Translations under genes and position numbers: made by a program
In this document: in pieces, positions 24,303 through 33,677 of the stretch
Layout: each line of letters starts with the position of its first letter
Position numbering within the stretch: the first letter of the stretch is position 1
NCBI GenBank assembly: GCA_040881985.1
Contig: JBBECE010000029.1
Location: 24,345 to 88,344, forward strand
Length of the DNA: 64,000 nt
Source: JBBECE01 sp040881985
Lineage (GTDB): Bacteria > Pseudomonadota > Alphaproteobacteria > Rhizobiales > Devosiaceae
Direction: 5' to 3'
Notes under the pieces: model-generated
What the model was told of the DNA's origin: nothing
Databases searched by the model: none
Seen by the model: the letters and a program-made list of their open reading frames with translations, nothing else

Positions 24303-25052
24303 TTATCGCCAATCGCCGATGGATGCCTGAATGGCCGCCAGGGCCGCGACCGCCGCGGTGTCGGCGCGCAGAATCCGCGGACCGAGGCTGACCGGCAGGA
24401 CGAATTTCTGGGCGAGCAGCAGCGCCCGTTCCTCCTCGGAGAATCCGCCTTCCGGGCCGACAATGAGACCGAGGGGGTCGCCTCCGACAGCGCGCAGCGC
24501 CTCGATCGGAGAACCTGAGACCGCGGCTTCGTCGGCGAAGATCAGACGCCGGCCGAAATGATCCTCCGGCCAGGCCTCGATCAGCCGGGCGAGCGGCACC
24601 GAATCATGGACTACAGGGAGCGAAAGGACCTCACATTGCTCTGCGGCCTCGACGACGTTTACCCTCATGCGGTCGAGATTAACGCGGCTCGCCTGGGTGA
24701 AGCGGGTGATGACCGGCTGGAGGTGACTTACGCCCATTTCGGTCGCCTTTTGCACCATGTAGTCGAGCCGCCCCGCTTTCAGCGGTGCAAAGAAATACCA
24801 GAGGTCGGCGGGCTCGGTCTGGCGGGCGATGCGCTCGATGGGCACGAGTTCCGCGCCTTTGCGGGAGGGCGTGAGAAGGCCGGTCCTCCACGCGCCATCT
24901 CGGCCGTTGAAGGCGACGACCTGGCTTCCCTTCTTAAGGCGCAAGACCGTTGTCAGATAATGCGACTGGGCGGCGTCGAGCGGGACGGCAGCGCCCGGCC
25001 CCAGGCTGGAAGCGACGAAGAGGCGCGGCAGTGTGGCGTGGGTGCGCGGCAC
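24303..25052 (-). CDS. rsmE: 16S rRNA (uracil1498-N3)-methyltransferase
   Basis: 249-residue SPOUT-class enzyme: N-terminal PUA-like domain, then LIVGPEGGFSEEE and LGPRILRADTAAVAAL which form the knotted SAM site. Methylates U1498 of 16S rRNA. GTG start at 25052. Divergent from ubiA, with 67 bases in between. Confidence 0.94.
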   Translation of the reverse strand: MPRTHATLPRLFVASSLGPGAAVPLDAAQSHYLTTVLRLKKGSQVVAFNGRDGAWRTGLLTPSRKGAELVPIERIARQTEPADLWYFFAPLKAGRLDYMVQKATEMGVSHLQPVITRFTQASRVNLDRMRVNVVEAAEQCEVLSLPVVHDSVPLARLIEAWPEDHFGRRLIFADEAAVSGSPIEALRAVGGDPLGLIVGPEGGFSEEERALLLAQKFVLPVSLGPRILRADTAAVAALAAIQASIGDWR

Positions 25053-25119
25053 GGGCCGACTCTGCTCTTGGGGCTTGTGGGACTTGCGTTCGGGCGATCT
25101 AGCCTGACAGACTTGGCCG

Positions 25120-26061
25120 ATGCAATCCGACCCAAGTAAGTCTCAAGGCGACGGGCGCGTCGCCGACGCCCCTCAAGGCAACTGGGTCGACCGGTTCGCG
25201 CCCGACGCGTTCAAGCCCTATTTCCGCATGGCACGGTTCGACCGGCCGATCGGCTATTGGCTCTTGTTCTGGCCCTGCGCCATGAGTTTGGCGCTCGCGG
25301 CGGTTGCGGGTAAGGCGAATTTCCCGACGATTTCCGTCCTCTGGTTCCTGATCGGGGCGATCGTCATGCGCGGCGCGGGCTGCGTCTTCAACGACATCGT
25401 CGACCGCAATATCGACGGACTGGTGGCGCGGACCCGTTCGCGGCCGTTTCCCTCCGGGCAAGTAAGCGTCGGGCAGGCGGCGGCGTTCATGGTGGTCTTG
25501 GGCCTCGTCGGACTCGCGGTGCTGCTGCAGTTCAATGGCTTCACCGTCTGGCTCGGCATCGCCTCGCTCGGCCTCGTCGTCATCTATCCCTTCATGAAAA
25601 GGGCGACCTGGTGGCCGCAGCTCTTTCTCGGACTCGCCTTCTCATGGGGAGCGCTGATGGGCTGGGCGTCCGAACTCGGTTCGCTGAGCCTGCCCGCCTA
25701 CCTCCTCTATCTCGGATCGATCGCCTGGGTGATCGGCTACGACACGATCTATGCGCTGCAGGACCGCGAAGACGATGCCCTGATCGGGGTGAAATCGACG
25801 GCGCGCCTGTTCGGTCGGAACGCGCGGTTGGCCGTCACGATTTTCTATACGGTCGCGGTGGTGCTGTGGATCGCGGCGGCGCTCTCGGCGAGCGCCGGCG
25901 GTCTCTTCCTGATCGCAAGCTGGTTCGCGCCCGCGATCCTCTTCTGGCAGGTCGCAACGCTCCAGCCCGACGATCCAGCGAACTGCCTCGCCCGGTTCAA
26001 ATCCAACACTTGGGTGGGGCTGGCGTTCACCGCCAGCGTGTGGATCGAGTACTATTTCTAG
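25120..26061 (+). CDS. ubiA: 4-hydroxybenzoate octaprenyltransferase
   Basis: 313-residue UbiA with about nine helices. Both Asp-rich sites are present: NDIVDRNIDGLVARTRSRP and DTIYALQDREDDALIGVKST. Transfers the polyprenyl tail to 4-hydroxybenzoate in ubiquinone synthesis, which feeds the respiratory chain that ends in the aa3 oxidase coded earlier. The 3' end overlaps a convergent small gene by 4 bases. Confidence 0.95.
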   Translation: MQSDPSKSQGDGRVADAPQGNWVDRFAPDAFKPYFRMARFDRPIGYWLLFWPCAMSLALAAVAGKANFPTISVLWFLIGAIVMRGAGCVFNDIVDRNIDGLVARTRSRPFPSGQVSVGQAAAFMVVLGLVGLAVLLQFNGFTVWLGIASLGLVVIYPFMKRATWWPQLFLGLAFSWGALMGWASELGSLSLPAYLLYLGSIAWVIGYDTIYALQDREDDALIGVKSTARLFGRNARLAVTIFYTVAVVLWIAAALSASAGGLFLIASWFAPAILFWQVATLQPDDPANCLARFKSNTWVGLAFTASVWIEYYF

Positions 26062-26570
26062 TTGGAGACGACGATCCCGAGATCGCGCCGAGTCAGGAAC
26101 CGCGGACGCCGGCTGGCCTCGGAGGCGAGCTTGCGGCGCATCGAAGTGTCGCCCTGCAGGACGCCGCCGACGTGCTGGGAATAGGCAATGAGATCACCGT
26201 TGCCACCGCGGATGTAGAGCGGCAGTGCGAGTTGGCGGCCCCAGTTTTGCCATTCGGCGACGACGGTGTTGTTGCCCTCCTCCTCGAACACCCGGTAGGT
26301 CAGGACCGGATCGGGATGGACGAGGTCGATGGCCGAGAAGAGCACTCCCTCCTCGTTGATCGTGGTGGACACGGCCACCCCGATGAACTCGGAGACGGGA
26401 ACCTTGATCTTCACGGTCACGCCGCTCTTCTGCAGCGTCCGGCGGACGGTGACGGTTTTCACCTCCACGTCGGCGCCGTTGTCATTGGCGGGGGGCGGCA
26501 GGAGCGGGTATTTTCCCGCCTTGCCTGCCAAAATCACCACACCGGTTTTTCCGGGTGCGTCGCCACTCAT
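26058..26570 (-). CDS. Conserved small protein, DUF6101-like
   Basis: 170 residues, no signal peptide or membrane helix. A central beta-rich segment (VTVKIKVPVSEFIGVAV) and a basic tail RRRKLASEASRRPRFLTRR-like end resemble the DUF6101 family of Hyphomicrobiales. No function known. The family assignment is from recalled pattern only and is tentative; that the gene is real is supported by composition and by tight packing against ubiA. Confidence 0.6.
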   Translation of the reverse strand: MSGDAPGKTGVVILAGKAGKYPLLPPPANDNGADVEVKTVTVRRTLQKSGVTVKIKVPVSEFIGVAVSTTINEEGVLFSAIDLVHPDPVLTYRVFEEEGNNTVVAEWQNWGRQLALPLYIRGGNGDLIAYSQHVGGVLQGDTSMRRKLASEASRRPRFLTRRDLGIVVSN

Positions 26571-26813
26571 TCCAGTGCCTCACTGTCAACTTCTGAGAGC
26601 TTCGTTTCGTCTCTCGCTTACGGGGCCAAACTATCCTCCGCCCGCTTCGTTTCCGCTAAGGAACTGGGTTAAGTTTGGGTTGTTTTGAAAAGGGTTAGCG
26701 GGTTCTGACCCGCCGCAAAGAAGGTTTAAGAGACCCGGGGTTGCTTGCCTCGGATCGGCGCCTCAACTAAGTCAGGCGGGATCGGGCGATTCCCGCTCCG
26801 GGAAAGCCGGAAG
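26571..26813. other. Divergent intergenic region with a short hairpin
   Basis: Gap between the DUF6101-like gene (minus) and the CysQ-like gene (plus); it must hold both promoters. GCGGGT-TCTG-ACCCGC at 26698-26713 is a perfect six-pair hairpin, within an A/T-richer patch (26660-26695). No T-run follows, so a terminator role is unlikely; an operator or mRNA 5' structure is possible. Confidence 0.4.
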
Positions 26814-27653
26814 ATGCTCACGACCACCGACCAACAGGGCGATGTCGAACTGCTGAAGAGCGCGGCGGCCGCGGCGGGAATTATCGCGGAGGGCTATTTC
26901 CGCAAAGCCCCGAAGAGTTGGGACAAGCCGAACGCCTCGCCGGTTTCGGAAGCCGATATTGCCGTCGACAACTACCTGCATCGGATCCTGACCCAGTCGC
27001 GGCCCGACTATGGCTGGCTGAGCGAGGAAGGCGGCGAGGAAGGGCGGCTGACGAGATCGCGGGTGTTCGTGGTCGATCCGATAGACGGCACAAGGACGTT
27101 CCTGCGCGGGGACGACGGCTGGGTCGTCTCGGTGGCGGTGGTCGAGGCGGGAGTGCCGCTGGTCGGAGTAGTCTATGCTCCGGTGCGCGATGAACTCTAC
27201 GAGGCCACCCTCGGCGGCGGCGCGAAGCGGAACGGCGAGCCGATATGGACGGCGCGCGACGCGAGGACGCCGGCCATCATTCCAGCGCCAACCGCGGTAC
27301 ATCGGGAATTGCAGGCGCTCGGGCTCGACTATGAGCGCGGACCCTCGATCCCCTCGCTTGCCTACCGCTTGATGCAGCTTGCAACCGGGGCAATCGATGC
27401 GGTGGTGGCGCGGCGCGGCGCGCACGACTGGGATATTGCGGCGGCGACGCTGATCCTCGCCGAATGCGGCATCGCCCTCGAGGATGTCTGCGACGGTCCG
27501 CCGCTTTTCAATCGGGCGGGGCTCGAACACGGGGCGCTGGCGGCGGCGCGGCCCGGCGAGCTCCGGGCGGTGTTGCACAAGGCGCTGAAGGCGGTTTATG
27601 GCTGCCCTTCGGAAGACCGGACGGAGCCGGCGCGGGAACTGAAGGCGCGATGA
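26814..27653 (+). CDS. Inositol monophosphatase family protein, CysQ-like 3'(2'),5'-bisphosphate nucleotidase
   Basis: 279 residues from ATG 26814. Metal-dependent phosphatase motifs are in order: WLSEEGGEE, VVDPIDGTRTF and GAHDWDIAAATLIL. The SEE and the DPIDGT pair fit either CysQ (3'-phosphoadenosine 5'-phosphate recycling in sulfate assimilation) or an inositol/histidinol-phosphate phosphatase; CysQ seems best, but substrate cannot be decided. First of three overlapping genes (ATGA to DUF4170). Confidence 0.85.
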   Translation: MLTTTDQQGDVELLKSAAAAAGIIAEGYFRKAPKSWDKPNASPVSEADIAVDNYLHRILTQSRPDYGWLSEEGGEEGRLTRSRVFVVDPIDGTRTFLRGDDGWVVSVAVVEAGVPLVGVVYAPVRDELYEATLGGGAKRNGEPIWTARDARTPAIIPAPTAVHRELQALGLDYERGPSIPSLAYRLMQLATGAIDAVVARRGAHDWDIAAATLILAECGIALEDVCDGPPLFNRAGLEHGALAAARPGELRAVLHKALKAVYGCPSEDRTEPARELKAR

Positions 27654-27892
27654 CCGCGGCACCGAACGAACAACTCCTCCATCTCGTCATCGGGGGCGAG
27701 CTCGAGGATCTCGACCATGCGAGTTTCAGGGATCTCGACGCCGTGGTCCTGGTCGGGGTCTACCCGAACTACAAGTCCGCCTACGACGTCTGGAAGCGCA
27801 AGGCCCAGGCAAGCGTCGACAACGCGCGTATGCGCTATTTCATCGTTCATATCCATCGCCTGCTCGACCCGGAAAGCGACGAGGGGCGGTGA
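27650..27892 (+). CDS. DUF4170 protein
   Basis: 80 residues; ATG 27650 overlaps the stop of the phosphatase gene, so the start is fixed by coupling. The NYKSAYDVWKRKAQASVDNARMRYFIVHIHRLL run, described here by its parts YKSAYDVWK and FIVHIHRLL, is the DUF4170 core. Soluble, function unknown; the gene trio phosphatase-DUF4170-acyltransferase is common in Rhizobiales. Confidence 0.86.
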   Translation: MTAAPNEQLLHLVIGGELEDLDHASFRDLDAVVLVGVYPNYKSAYDVWKRKAQASVDNARMRYFIVHIHRLLDPESDEGR

Positions 27893-28611
27893 GCGGGCCG
27901 GCCGATCGCGAGGCCGCGGCCTCGGCCTCCCGCGTTTTTCGGCGACTGGCCGGCGGCGTTCTGCTCGGCGGGCTGGTGCGATTAGTGGCCGCGACCTCGC
28001 GGACGGTCTTCGAGCCAACCGATACACCTGAGCGGCTCCAACAGCTGATGCCGCTGATCTTCACCTGCTGGCACGGCCAGGGGTTCCTCTGGTTCAAGGT
28101 AATGAATTTCGAGCCGGCGCGGACCAGTATCCTCGTGTCGCGCCACGCCGACGGGGAATTTGTCGCGGGGCTGGCAAAATCGACGGGCAACCCTTTGATC
28201 GAAGGGTCGGGGGCAAACTACAAGGAGCCCGAGGGGACCGGCGGGGTCGCGGCGCTGCGGAAGATGCTGCGGGTGTTGAAGCGCGGAGAGAATGTCGGGT
28301 TCACCGCCGACGTACCGCCGGAGCCCGGGCGCAAAGCAAGTGACGGGCTGGCCCTTTTGGCGCGGATGTCGGGGAGACCGGTCGTGCCGTTCCACATTTC
28401 GTCGTCTCGGCGGCGGATCGTGATGAGCCAATGGGACAGGATGCAGATCAACTATCCCTTTTCGCGGATCGGGGTTTCGCTCGGCGAGCCGGTCTGGGTG
28501 CCGGCGGAGGCGCGCGATCTCTCGCCGTATTCGGCGCGGATTGCGAGTGAGCTCGACCGGACCCTGGCTCGGGCTTTCGAACTCGCCGACGGAGCGCCTC
28601 CTCGCGCCTAG
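27889..28611 (+). CDS. Lysophospholipid acyltransferase family protein (DUF374)
   Basis: 240 residues from GTG 27889, overlapping the DUF4170 stop. TCWHGQGF and a GFTADVPPEPGRKASDG segment are DUF374 marks related to LpxL/PlsC-type acyltransferases. Probably acylates a lipid or lipid A precursor at the inner membrane. Its neighbour on the other strand is an LpxB-related glycosyltransferase, consistent with an outer-membrane lipid role. Convergent overlap of 4 bases with that gene. Confidence 0.87.
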   Translation: MSGPADREAAASASRVFRRLAGGVLLGGLVRLVAATSRTVFEPTDTPERLQQLMPLIFTCWHGQGFLWFKVMNFEPARTSILVSRHADGEFVAGLAKSTGNPLIEGSGANYKEPEGTGGVAALRKMLRVLKRGENVGFTADVPPEPGRKASDGLALLARMSGRPVVPFHISSSRRRIVMSQWDRMQINYPFSRIGVSLGEPVWVPAEARDLSPYSARIASELDRTLARAFELADGAPPRA

Positions 28612-29726
28612 GCCAGCTCCTTGAGGATCGCCTGGATGGCGCCCGGGCCGCCCATACGCGCCCGGCCAACCCGACCGCGCCGGGCCCGCTCTTCGGGATC
28701 GGCAAGGAGCAGGGTGAGGGCGGCGGCGATGGCGATCGGGTCGCGCGGGCAGAGGACCCTGGATTCCCCGGTGAAGGCCGCCTCGTCGCGCAGCCGTTTC
28801 AGTCGGTCGGCCGGCATGATGAAACTGATCACCGGCCGGCCGAGCCCGATCGCCTGCCAGGTGGCGGTGCCGGCCTGCGACAAGACGGCGTCCGACGCCT
28901 CGATCAGATTGCCGAGCGCGCCCGCGGCGAGGTGAATGATTAGACCGTCGCCTTCGAGCCGGCCGAGATCGGCGACCTCGCCGCCGGCTCGATTGGCCCA
29001 GTTGAGGCCTCCCGCTTCGGCCAGTGCCACCGGATCGACGCCCGGGGCCACAGCGACAAAGAGATCGGGGAGTTTTTCCTTCGGCAAGAGGCGGAGGGCG
29101 GCGATCTGGGTCGCGAAATGGTCAACGGCGGTTGCCCGGCTGCCCGGCAGGATGGCGAGGGCCAGCGCGCCGGTGCGCCTCGGCGCCGGGTCGTAGGCCG
29201 CGTAGGGGATCGTATCCATCATGATGTTGCCGGCGGCTCGGGCGTCGATGCCGCCCGAACGCAGTTCGCGGGCGAGAAGGTCGTCGCGGCAGAAGACGGT
29301 TTGCGCGGCGGCCTTGATGAGCCAGCGTTCGGGGGGAGAATAGGAATGGGCGTAGCCGTTGCGGAAAGCATCGACATAGACGGCGACCTTCACTCCGCTG
29401 TGCCAGCAAAGCACGAGGCCGACGAGATCGCCGACGACGACGGTCTTGGGATAGGCGTGGCGGATGTTGCGCATGAAGCGGACGGCGGGGCCAAAGGTCG
29501 AAAGCACGCCGCCCTGCAGATCGCGGAGCACCGAGCCGGCGGTGTTGCGCCAGCCCTCGCTCGGAAGGAAGGCTCGCGGGCCGACGATCGGGCAAATGCT
29601 CTGATAGGCCGCGCCCGAGCCGAGCGTCGGATACGCATCGGCGGCAAGCCCGGGCGGCAGCTGGGCGATGATCGCAGCGGCCATGGAATCCTCGCCGTGG
29701 CCGTTGGAGACGAACAGCAGACGCAT
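28608..29726 (-). CDS. Lipid-A-disaccharide synthase-related glycosyltransferase
   Basis: 372 residues with the LpxB-like opening LLFVSNGHGEDSMA and a C-terminal donor site SQAGTATWQAIGLGRPVI. It belongs to the LpxB-related family (TIGR03492 type) found in Cyanobacteria and some Alphaproteobacteria, shorter in certain loops than true LpxB. The acceptor is unknown. Ends 6 bases before (reading direction: after) the DUF2093 gene. Confidence 0.78.
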   Translation of the reverse strand: MRLLFVSNGHGEDSMAAAIIAQLPPGLAADAYPTLGSGAAYQSICPIVGPRAFLPSEGWRNTAGSVLRDLQGGVLSTFGPAVRFMRNIRHAYPKTVVVGDLVGLVLCWHSGVKVAVYVDAFRNGYAHSYSPPERWLIKAAAQTVFCRDDLLARELRSGGIDARAAGNIMMDTIPYAAYDPAPRRTGALALAILPGSRATAVDHFATQIAALRLLPKEKLPDLFVAVAPGVDPVALAEAGGLNWANRAGGEVADLGRLEGDGLIIHLAAGALGNLIEASDAVLSQAGTATWQAIGLGRPVISFIMPADRLKRLRDEAAFTGESRVLCPRDPIAIAAALTLLLADPEERARRGRVGRARMGGPGAIQAILKELA

Positions 29727-29732
29727 ACAGGC

Positions 29733-29945
29733 TCAGCGCGACTTCACGTAGGCATCGTATGCGGCACGCGCGTCGGCATAGGGCTCCTGACGATCAACGC
29801 TCCAATAGGCTAGTTCCTCGAGCGGAATCGGTTTGCCGGTGATGGCGCAGCGCACGAAACTGCCGGGTTTCAGCACGACATAGTCGGCGTCGAGATAGCG
29901 CACCACGGCTTCGGTCGGCTTGAAGTTCTGGTCGAGGATGTTCAT
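29733..29945 (-). CDS. DUF2093 protein
   Basis: 70-residue soluble protein, MNILDQNF at the start and GSFVRCAITGKPIPLEEL in the centre, the DUF2093 family pattern. Small alphaproteobacterial protein without known role. It lies between xseA and the LpxB-related gene in the same direction. Confidence 0.88.
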   Translation of the reverse strand: MNILDQNFKPTEAVVRYLDADYVVLKPGSFVRCAITGKPIPLEELAYWSVDRQEPYADARAAYDAYVKSR

Positions 29946-29975
29946 CGACGCGATTATGCCGGAAGCGCAATCAAA

Positions 29976-31385
29976 TCAAAACAGCGATTTCTGGCCGTCT
30001 TTGGAGGGCGCCTGGGGTGGAGGCTTGCGCGGGGCGTGGGCGCCCTCGGCGCGGGCGGGCAATTCGCCATCGGCGAGGCGAAGCGTGAAAGGCGTCCCCG
30101 GGAGGAGGTCGGTTGCCGAGCGGACGATCGCCCCCGCCTCGCTCAGCGCCAGCGCATAGCCGCGCTCGAGCACGTTCCGGTAGCCGAGCGAATTGAGGAG
30201 CTTGTGCACGCTTTCGAGCCGGGCTTGCGCCCGCTCGAGACGGCGGGCGAAGGCGGGCGGCATACGCATCGCCAGACGCGCGAGGCGCTCGGCGAGCTCA
30301 ATGCGGCGGCGCACAAGAGCCGCTGTAGAAACTCGCGGAGCCAATTTAACAAAGTCCGATGCCTTGCCTTTGAGCAGCGCCCCGAGGCTCGAGGCAAGGC
30401 GAAGCGAGGCGACGTCGTGCCGCTGCCGCACAAAGGCGAGAATGTCGGCAGGGCGCGGCAGGCCGGACGCGCCGGCACGAACGCGGTCGCGCCAGCCGAC
30501 AAAGAGCCGCCGTTGCGCCGACCGGGCGCGCTGGCCGAGGCTCCCGACCGTCTCAATCAGTTCGGCGCGGACAGGCACGGCCATCTCGGCGGCGCCGGTC
30601 GGGGTCGGCGCCCGCCGGTCGGCGACGAAGTCGATGAGGCTCGTGTCGGTCTCGTGGCCGACCGCGGAGATGACGGGGATTACGCTCGCCGCCACGGCGC
30701 GGACGACGACCTCTTCGTTGAAACTCCAGAGATCCTCAATCGAGCCCCCACCGCGGGCGACGATAATGACGTCGGGGCGAGGGATCGGCCCGCCGGGCGC
30801 CAGCGCGTTGAAGCCGGCAACTGCCGCCGCGACTTCGGCGGCCGAGGTGTCGCCCTGCACCCTCACCGGCCAGACAATGACGTGGGTGGGGAACCGGTCG
30901 GCGAGCCGGTGGAGAATGTCGCGGATGACGGCGCCCGTCGGGGAGGTGACAACCCCGATCACCCGCGGCAGGTAGGGAATTGGCTGCTTGCGGGCGAGGT
31001 CGAATAGGCCTTCGGCGAGGAGCTTCTTGCGCCGTTCCTCGAGCAGCGCCATCAGCGCTCCCACCCCCGCCAGTTCGACATTTTCGACGACGATCTGATA
31101 TTTCGACTGGCCGGGAAAGGTTGTCAGCCGCCCGGTAACGACGACTTCAAGGCCCTGTTCGGGCTGGAACCGCCAACGGCTCGTGGTGCCCTTCCAGGCG
31201 ACGGCGGAGATGACGGCACTTTCGTCCTTGAGATCGAAATAGAGATGTCCGGAGCCGGGCCGGGTCAGCCGCCCGACTTCGCCGCGCACCCTTATATGGC
31301 CGAAAGCCGTCTCGACGGTCAGTTTGACCGCCTGCGAAATCTCTGAAACCGTGAATTCAACGATATTGGTCGGCGCGTCGGACAT
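29976..31385 (-). CDS. xseA: Exodeoxyribonuclease VII large subunit
   Basis: 469 residues: N-terminal OB-fold (VRGEVGRLTRPGSGHLYFDLKD region), then the nuclease core with the DVIIVARGGGSIEDLW and PVISAVGHETDTSLIDFVADRRAPTP motifs (cited in parts), then a long helical C-terminus. Degrades single-stranded DNA with XseB, whose gene is not in the window. Divergent from purD. Confidence 0.95.
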   Translation of the reverse strand: MSDAPTNIVEFTVSEISQAVKLTVETAFGHIRVRGEVGRLTRPGSGHLYFDLKDESAVISAVAWKGTTSRWRFQPEQGLEVVVTGRLTTFPGQSKYQIVVENVELAGVGALMALLEERRKKLLAEGLFDLARKQPIPYLPRVIGVVTSPTGAVIRDILHRLADRFPTHVIVWPVRVQGDTSAAEVAAAVAGFNALAPGGPIPRPDVIIVARGGGSIEDLWSFNEEVVVRAVAASVIPVISAVGHETDTSLIDFVADRRAPTPTGAAEMAVPVRAELIETVGSLGQRARSAQRRLFVGWRDRVRAGASGLPRPADILAFVRQRHDVASLRLASSLGALLKGKASDFVKLAPRVSTAALVRRRIELAERLARLAMRMPPAFARRLERAQARLESVHKLLNSLGYRNVLERGYALALSEAGAIVRSATDLLPGTPFTLRLADGELPARAEGAHAPRKPPPQAPSKDGQKSLF

Positions 31386-31457
31386 GGCGGCAAGCGGTGC
31401 GCCGTCCGACAGGTTGCGTCAAGGGCGGCGGGCCGGCCGGCGGCGAGAAAAAAAGCG

Positions 31458-32741
31458 ATGAATATATTGCTCGTCGGATCGGGTGGACGCGAACATGCGC
31501 TCGCCTGGGCGATCGCCCGCTCGCCTCGCTGCGAGGCCCTCTACATCGCGCCCGGCAATGCCGGCATGTTCGAATGCGGGACGCTGGTCGGGCTGCCGGT
31601 CGGCGACCATGGGGCGGTGGCGCGATTCTGCGCCGAGCGCGCGATTGATTTCGTGGTCATCGGGCCCGAAGCGCCGCTGGTCGCGGGGATGGCCGACGAT
31701 CTCATGGCATCGGGGTTCAAGGTCTTCGGCCCGACGAAGGCGGCGGCGCGGCTCGAAGCCTCAAAGAGTTTCACCAAGGCGTTGTGCGACGAGCGCGGCA
31801 TTCCGACCGCCCGATATGCGTGGTTCGACGAGTTGGCGCCCGCCCTCGATTATGTCCGCCGGCAGGGCGCGCCGATCGTCGTCAAGGCCGACGGGCTCGC
31901 GAGCGGCAAGGGCGTCACCGTCGCGCTCACGATTGAGCAGGCGGCGGCGGCAATCGTCGAATGCTTCACCGGCCGGCACGGAGAAGCCGGCATGTCGGTC
32001 GTCGTCGAAGAGTGCCTCGTCGGGGAGGAAGCGAGTGTCTTTGCGCTGAGCGACGGCGAGCGGGTTCTGATGCTCGCCTCGGCGCAGGATCACAAGCGGG
32101 CGCGGGACGGCGACATGGGGCCGAATACCGGCGGCATGGGCGCCTATTCGCCCGCCCCGGTGGTGACGGAGATGATGATGGCGGAGGTGCGCGAGACAAT
32201 CATCGCGCCGGCGGTCAAGGGGTTGGCGGCGCGCGGCACTCCGTTCCGGGGCGTGCTCTTTGCCGGACTGATGATCACCGATGCGGGACCGAAACTGATC
32301 GAATTCAATGTCCGGTTTGGCGACCCGGAGGCGCAAGCGCTAATGATGCGGCTCAAGTCGGACATCGTCGATCTGATGGAGGCCGCCGCGGCGGGTTCGC
32401 TCGAAGGGATGACGGCGAAATGGCGGGACGAGGCGGCGCTCTGCGTCGTCATGTCGGCCAAAGGCTATCCAGGAAGCTTTCGGCGCGGCACCCCGATCGG
32501 CGGGCTCGACGGGCTGGACGGGCCAGATCTCAAGGTCTTCCATGCGGCGACCTCGCGCGAGGGCGGCCGGCTCGTTGCCGATGGCGGCCGGGTTCTGGGT
32601 GTTACAGCGCTCGGGGCGAGCGTCAGCGAGGCGCAGCGGCGCGCCTATGCGGGGGTCGACCGGATCGATTGGGCGGATGGCTTTTGCCGGCGCGATATCG
32701 GCTGGCAGGCGGTGGCGCGAGAGCACCGGGCGGCGGACTGA
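31458..32741 (+). CDS. purD: Phosphoribosylamine-glycine ligase
   Basis: 427 residues, ATP-grasp enzyme. GSGGREHALAW at the N-terminus, VKADGLASGKGV in the ATP-binding part, and EFNVRFGDPEAQ with the metal-binding residues. Makes glycinamide ribonucleotide in purine synthesis. ATG follows a purine-rich GAGAAAAAAAG. Confidence 0.97.
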   Translation: MNILLVGSGGREHALAWAIARSPRCEALYIAPGNAGMFECGTLVGLPVGDHGAVARFCAERAIDFVVIGPEAPLVAGMADDLMASGFKVFGPTKAAARLEASKSFTKALCDERGIPTARYAWFDELAPALDYVRRQGAPIVVKADGLASGKGVTVALTIEQAAAAIVECFTGRHGEAGMSVVVEECLVGEEASVFALSDGERVLMLASAQDHKRARDGDMGPNTGGMGAYSPAPVVTEMMMAEVRETIIAPAVKGLAARGTPFRGVLFAGLMITDAGPKLIEFNVRFGDPEAQALMMRLKSDIVDLMEAAAAGSLEGMTAKWRDEAALCVVMSAKGYPGSFRRGTPIGGLDGLDGPDLKVFHAATSREGGRLVADGGRVLGVTALGASVSEAQRRAYAGVDRIDWADGFCRRDIGWQAVAREHRAAD

Positions 32742-32777
32742 ACGAACTTTCAACCCTATTGGGTGTAGATTGGCCGG

Positions 32778-33677
32778 ATGCAGCTTGCGGCGATCAAACG
32801 GGCGGAAAAGCAGCGCAAAGCCGGCCCAGGCCCCCGGATTGGGGTGGCGATGGGCAGCGGCTCGGCGCGCGGGCTGACGCTCGTTCCCTATCTCGAAGCA
32901 ATCGATGAGCTCGGGATCAGGCCGAGCGTCATCGCCGGCTCCTCGATCGGCGCCTTCATAGGTGCCGGCTGGGCCGGCGGGATGACGGGCCGGGAAATCC
33001 GTGAGCATTCGATAGAGGTGCTGGGCTCGATGAACGCCCTGATGGGGCGGCTTTGGGGAACCCAGATGACCGGGCTCAAGAACTTCTTCCGCGAAGGCAT
33101 TCCGATGCAGTTCGATGCCGAGCGGGTGATCCGGGCCTTCTCGCCGGCGAAGTTTCCGGCGTCGTTCGAGGATCTGCAGGTACCGCTCTTTGTCGTCGCG
33201 ACGGACTTCCGTTCCTGGCACCAGATTGTCTTCCACACCGGCCCGCTGGCGGAGGCGGTCGCCGGCTCGATCGCCATTCCGAGCTTCTTCAAGCCGGTGC
33301 AATACGGCCACCGGTTGTTGGTCGACGGCGGGGTCGTCAACCCTTTGCCGCTCGACGCGGTGGCACCGGGCTCGGATTTCCTCATCGCCCTCGACGTCAA
33401 CGGCGACCCCAGCGACCACGATCCGGCGCGCTTGCCGACCCCGCTCGATGTCGGGTTCGGGGCGGCACAGATCATGATGCATGTGCTCATCACCAATACG
33501 ATCGCGGCGCACCCCCCGGATGTCTATGTGCGCACGCCGGTCCGCGGGTTCGGCGCGTTCGAGTATTGGCGGATCCGGGAAATGCTGGCGGCGAGCGACG
33601 CCGACAAGGACCGGTTCAAGCGCGAGCTGGCCGGAAAGCTCGACGCCTTTATCGGCGCTCGCGAAAAAACGTTCTGA
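32778..33677 (+). CDS. Patatin-like phospholipase
   Basis: 299 residues with the patatin layout: glycine-rich oxyanion loop (GSGSARGL), nucleophile elbow GSSIG at about residue 56, and catalytic Asp in DGGVVNPLP at about residue 185. No signal peptide, so it probably acts in the cytosol or at the inner face, in lipid turnover (RssA-like). The 3' end overlaps the convergent tadA by 29 bases. Confidence 0.9.
   Translation: MQLAAIKRAEKQRKAGPGPRIGVAMGSGSARGLTLVPYLEAIDELGIRPSVIAGSSIGAFIGAGWAGGMTGREIREHSIEVLGSMNALMGRLWGTQMTGLKNFFREGIPMQFDAERVIRAFSPAKFPASFEDLQVPLFVVATDFRSWHQIVFHTGPLAEAVAGSIAIPSFFKPVQYGHRLLVDGGVVNPLPLDAVAPGSDFLIALDVNGDPSDHDPARLPTPLDVGFGAAQIMMHVLITNTIAAHPPDVYVRTPVRGFGAFEYWRIREMLAASDADKDRFKRELAGKLDAFIGAREKTF

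Noticed and set aside
28608..29726. Calling this gene lpxB
   Set aside because: Start motif and donor site are related, but no other lpx genes are adjacent and it fits the LpxB-related family better than true LpxB.
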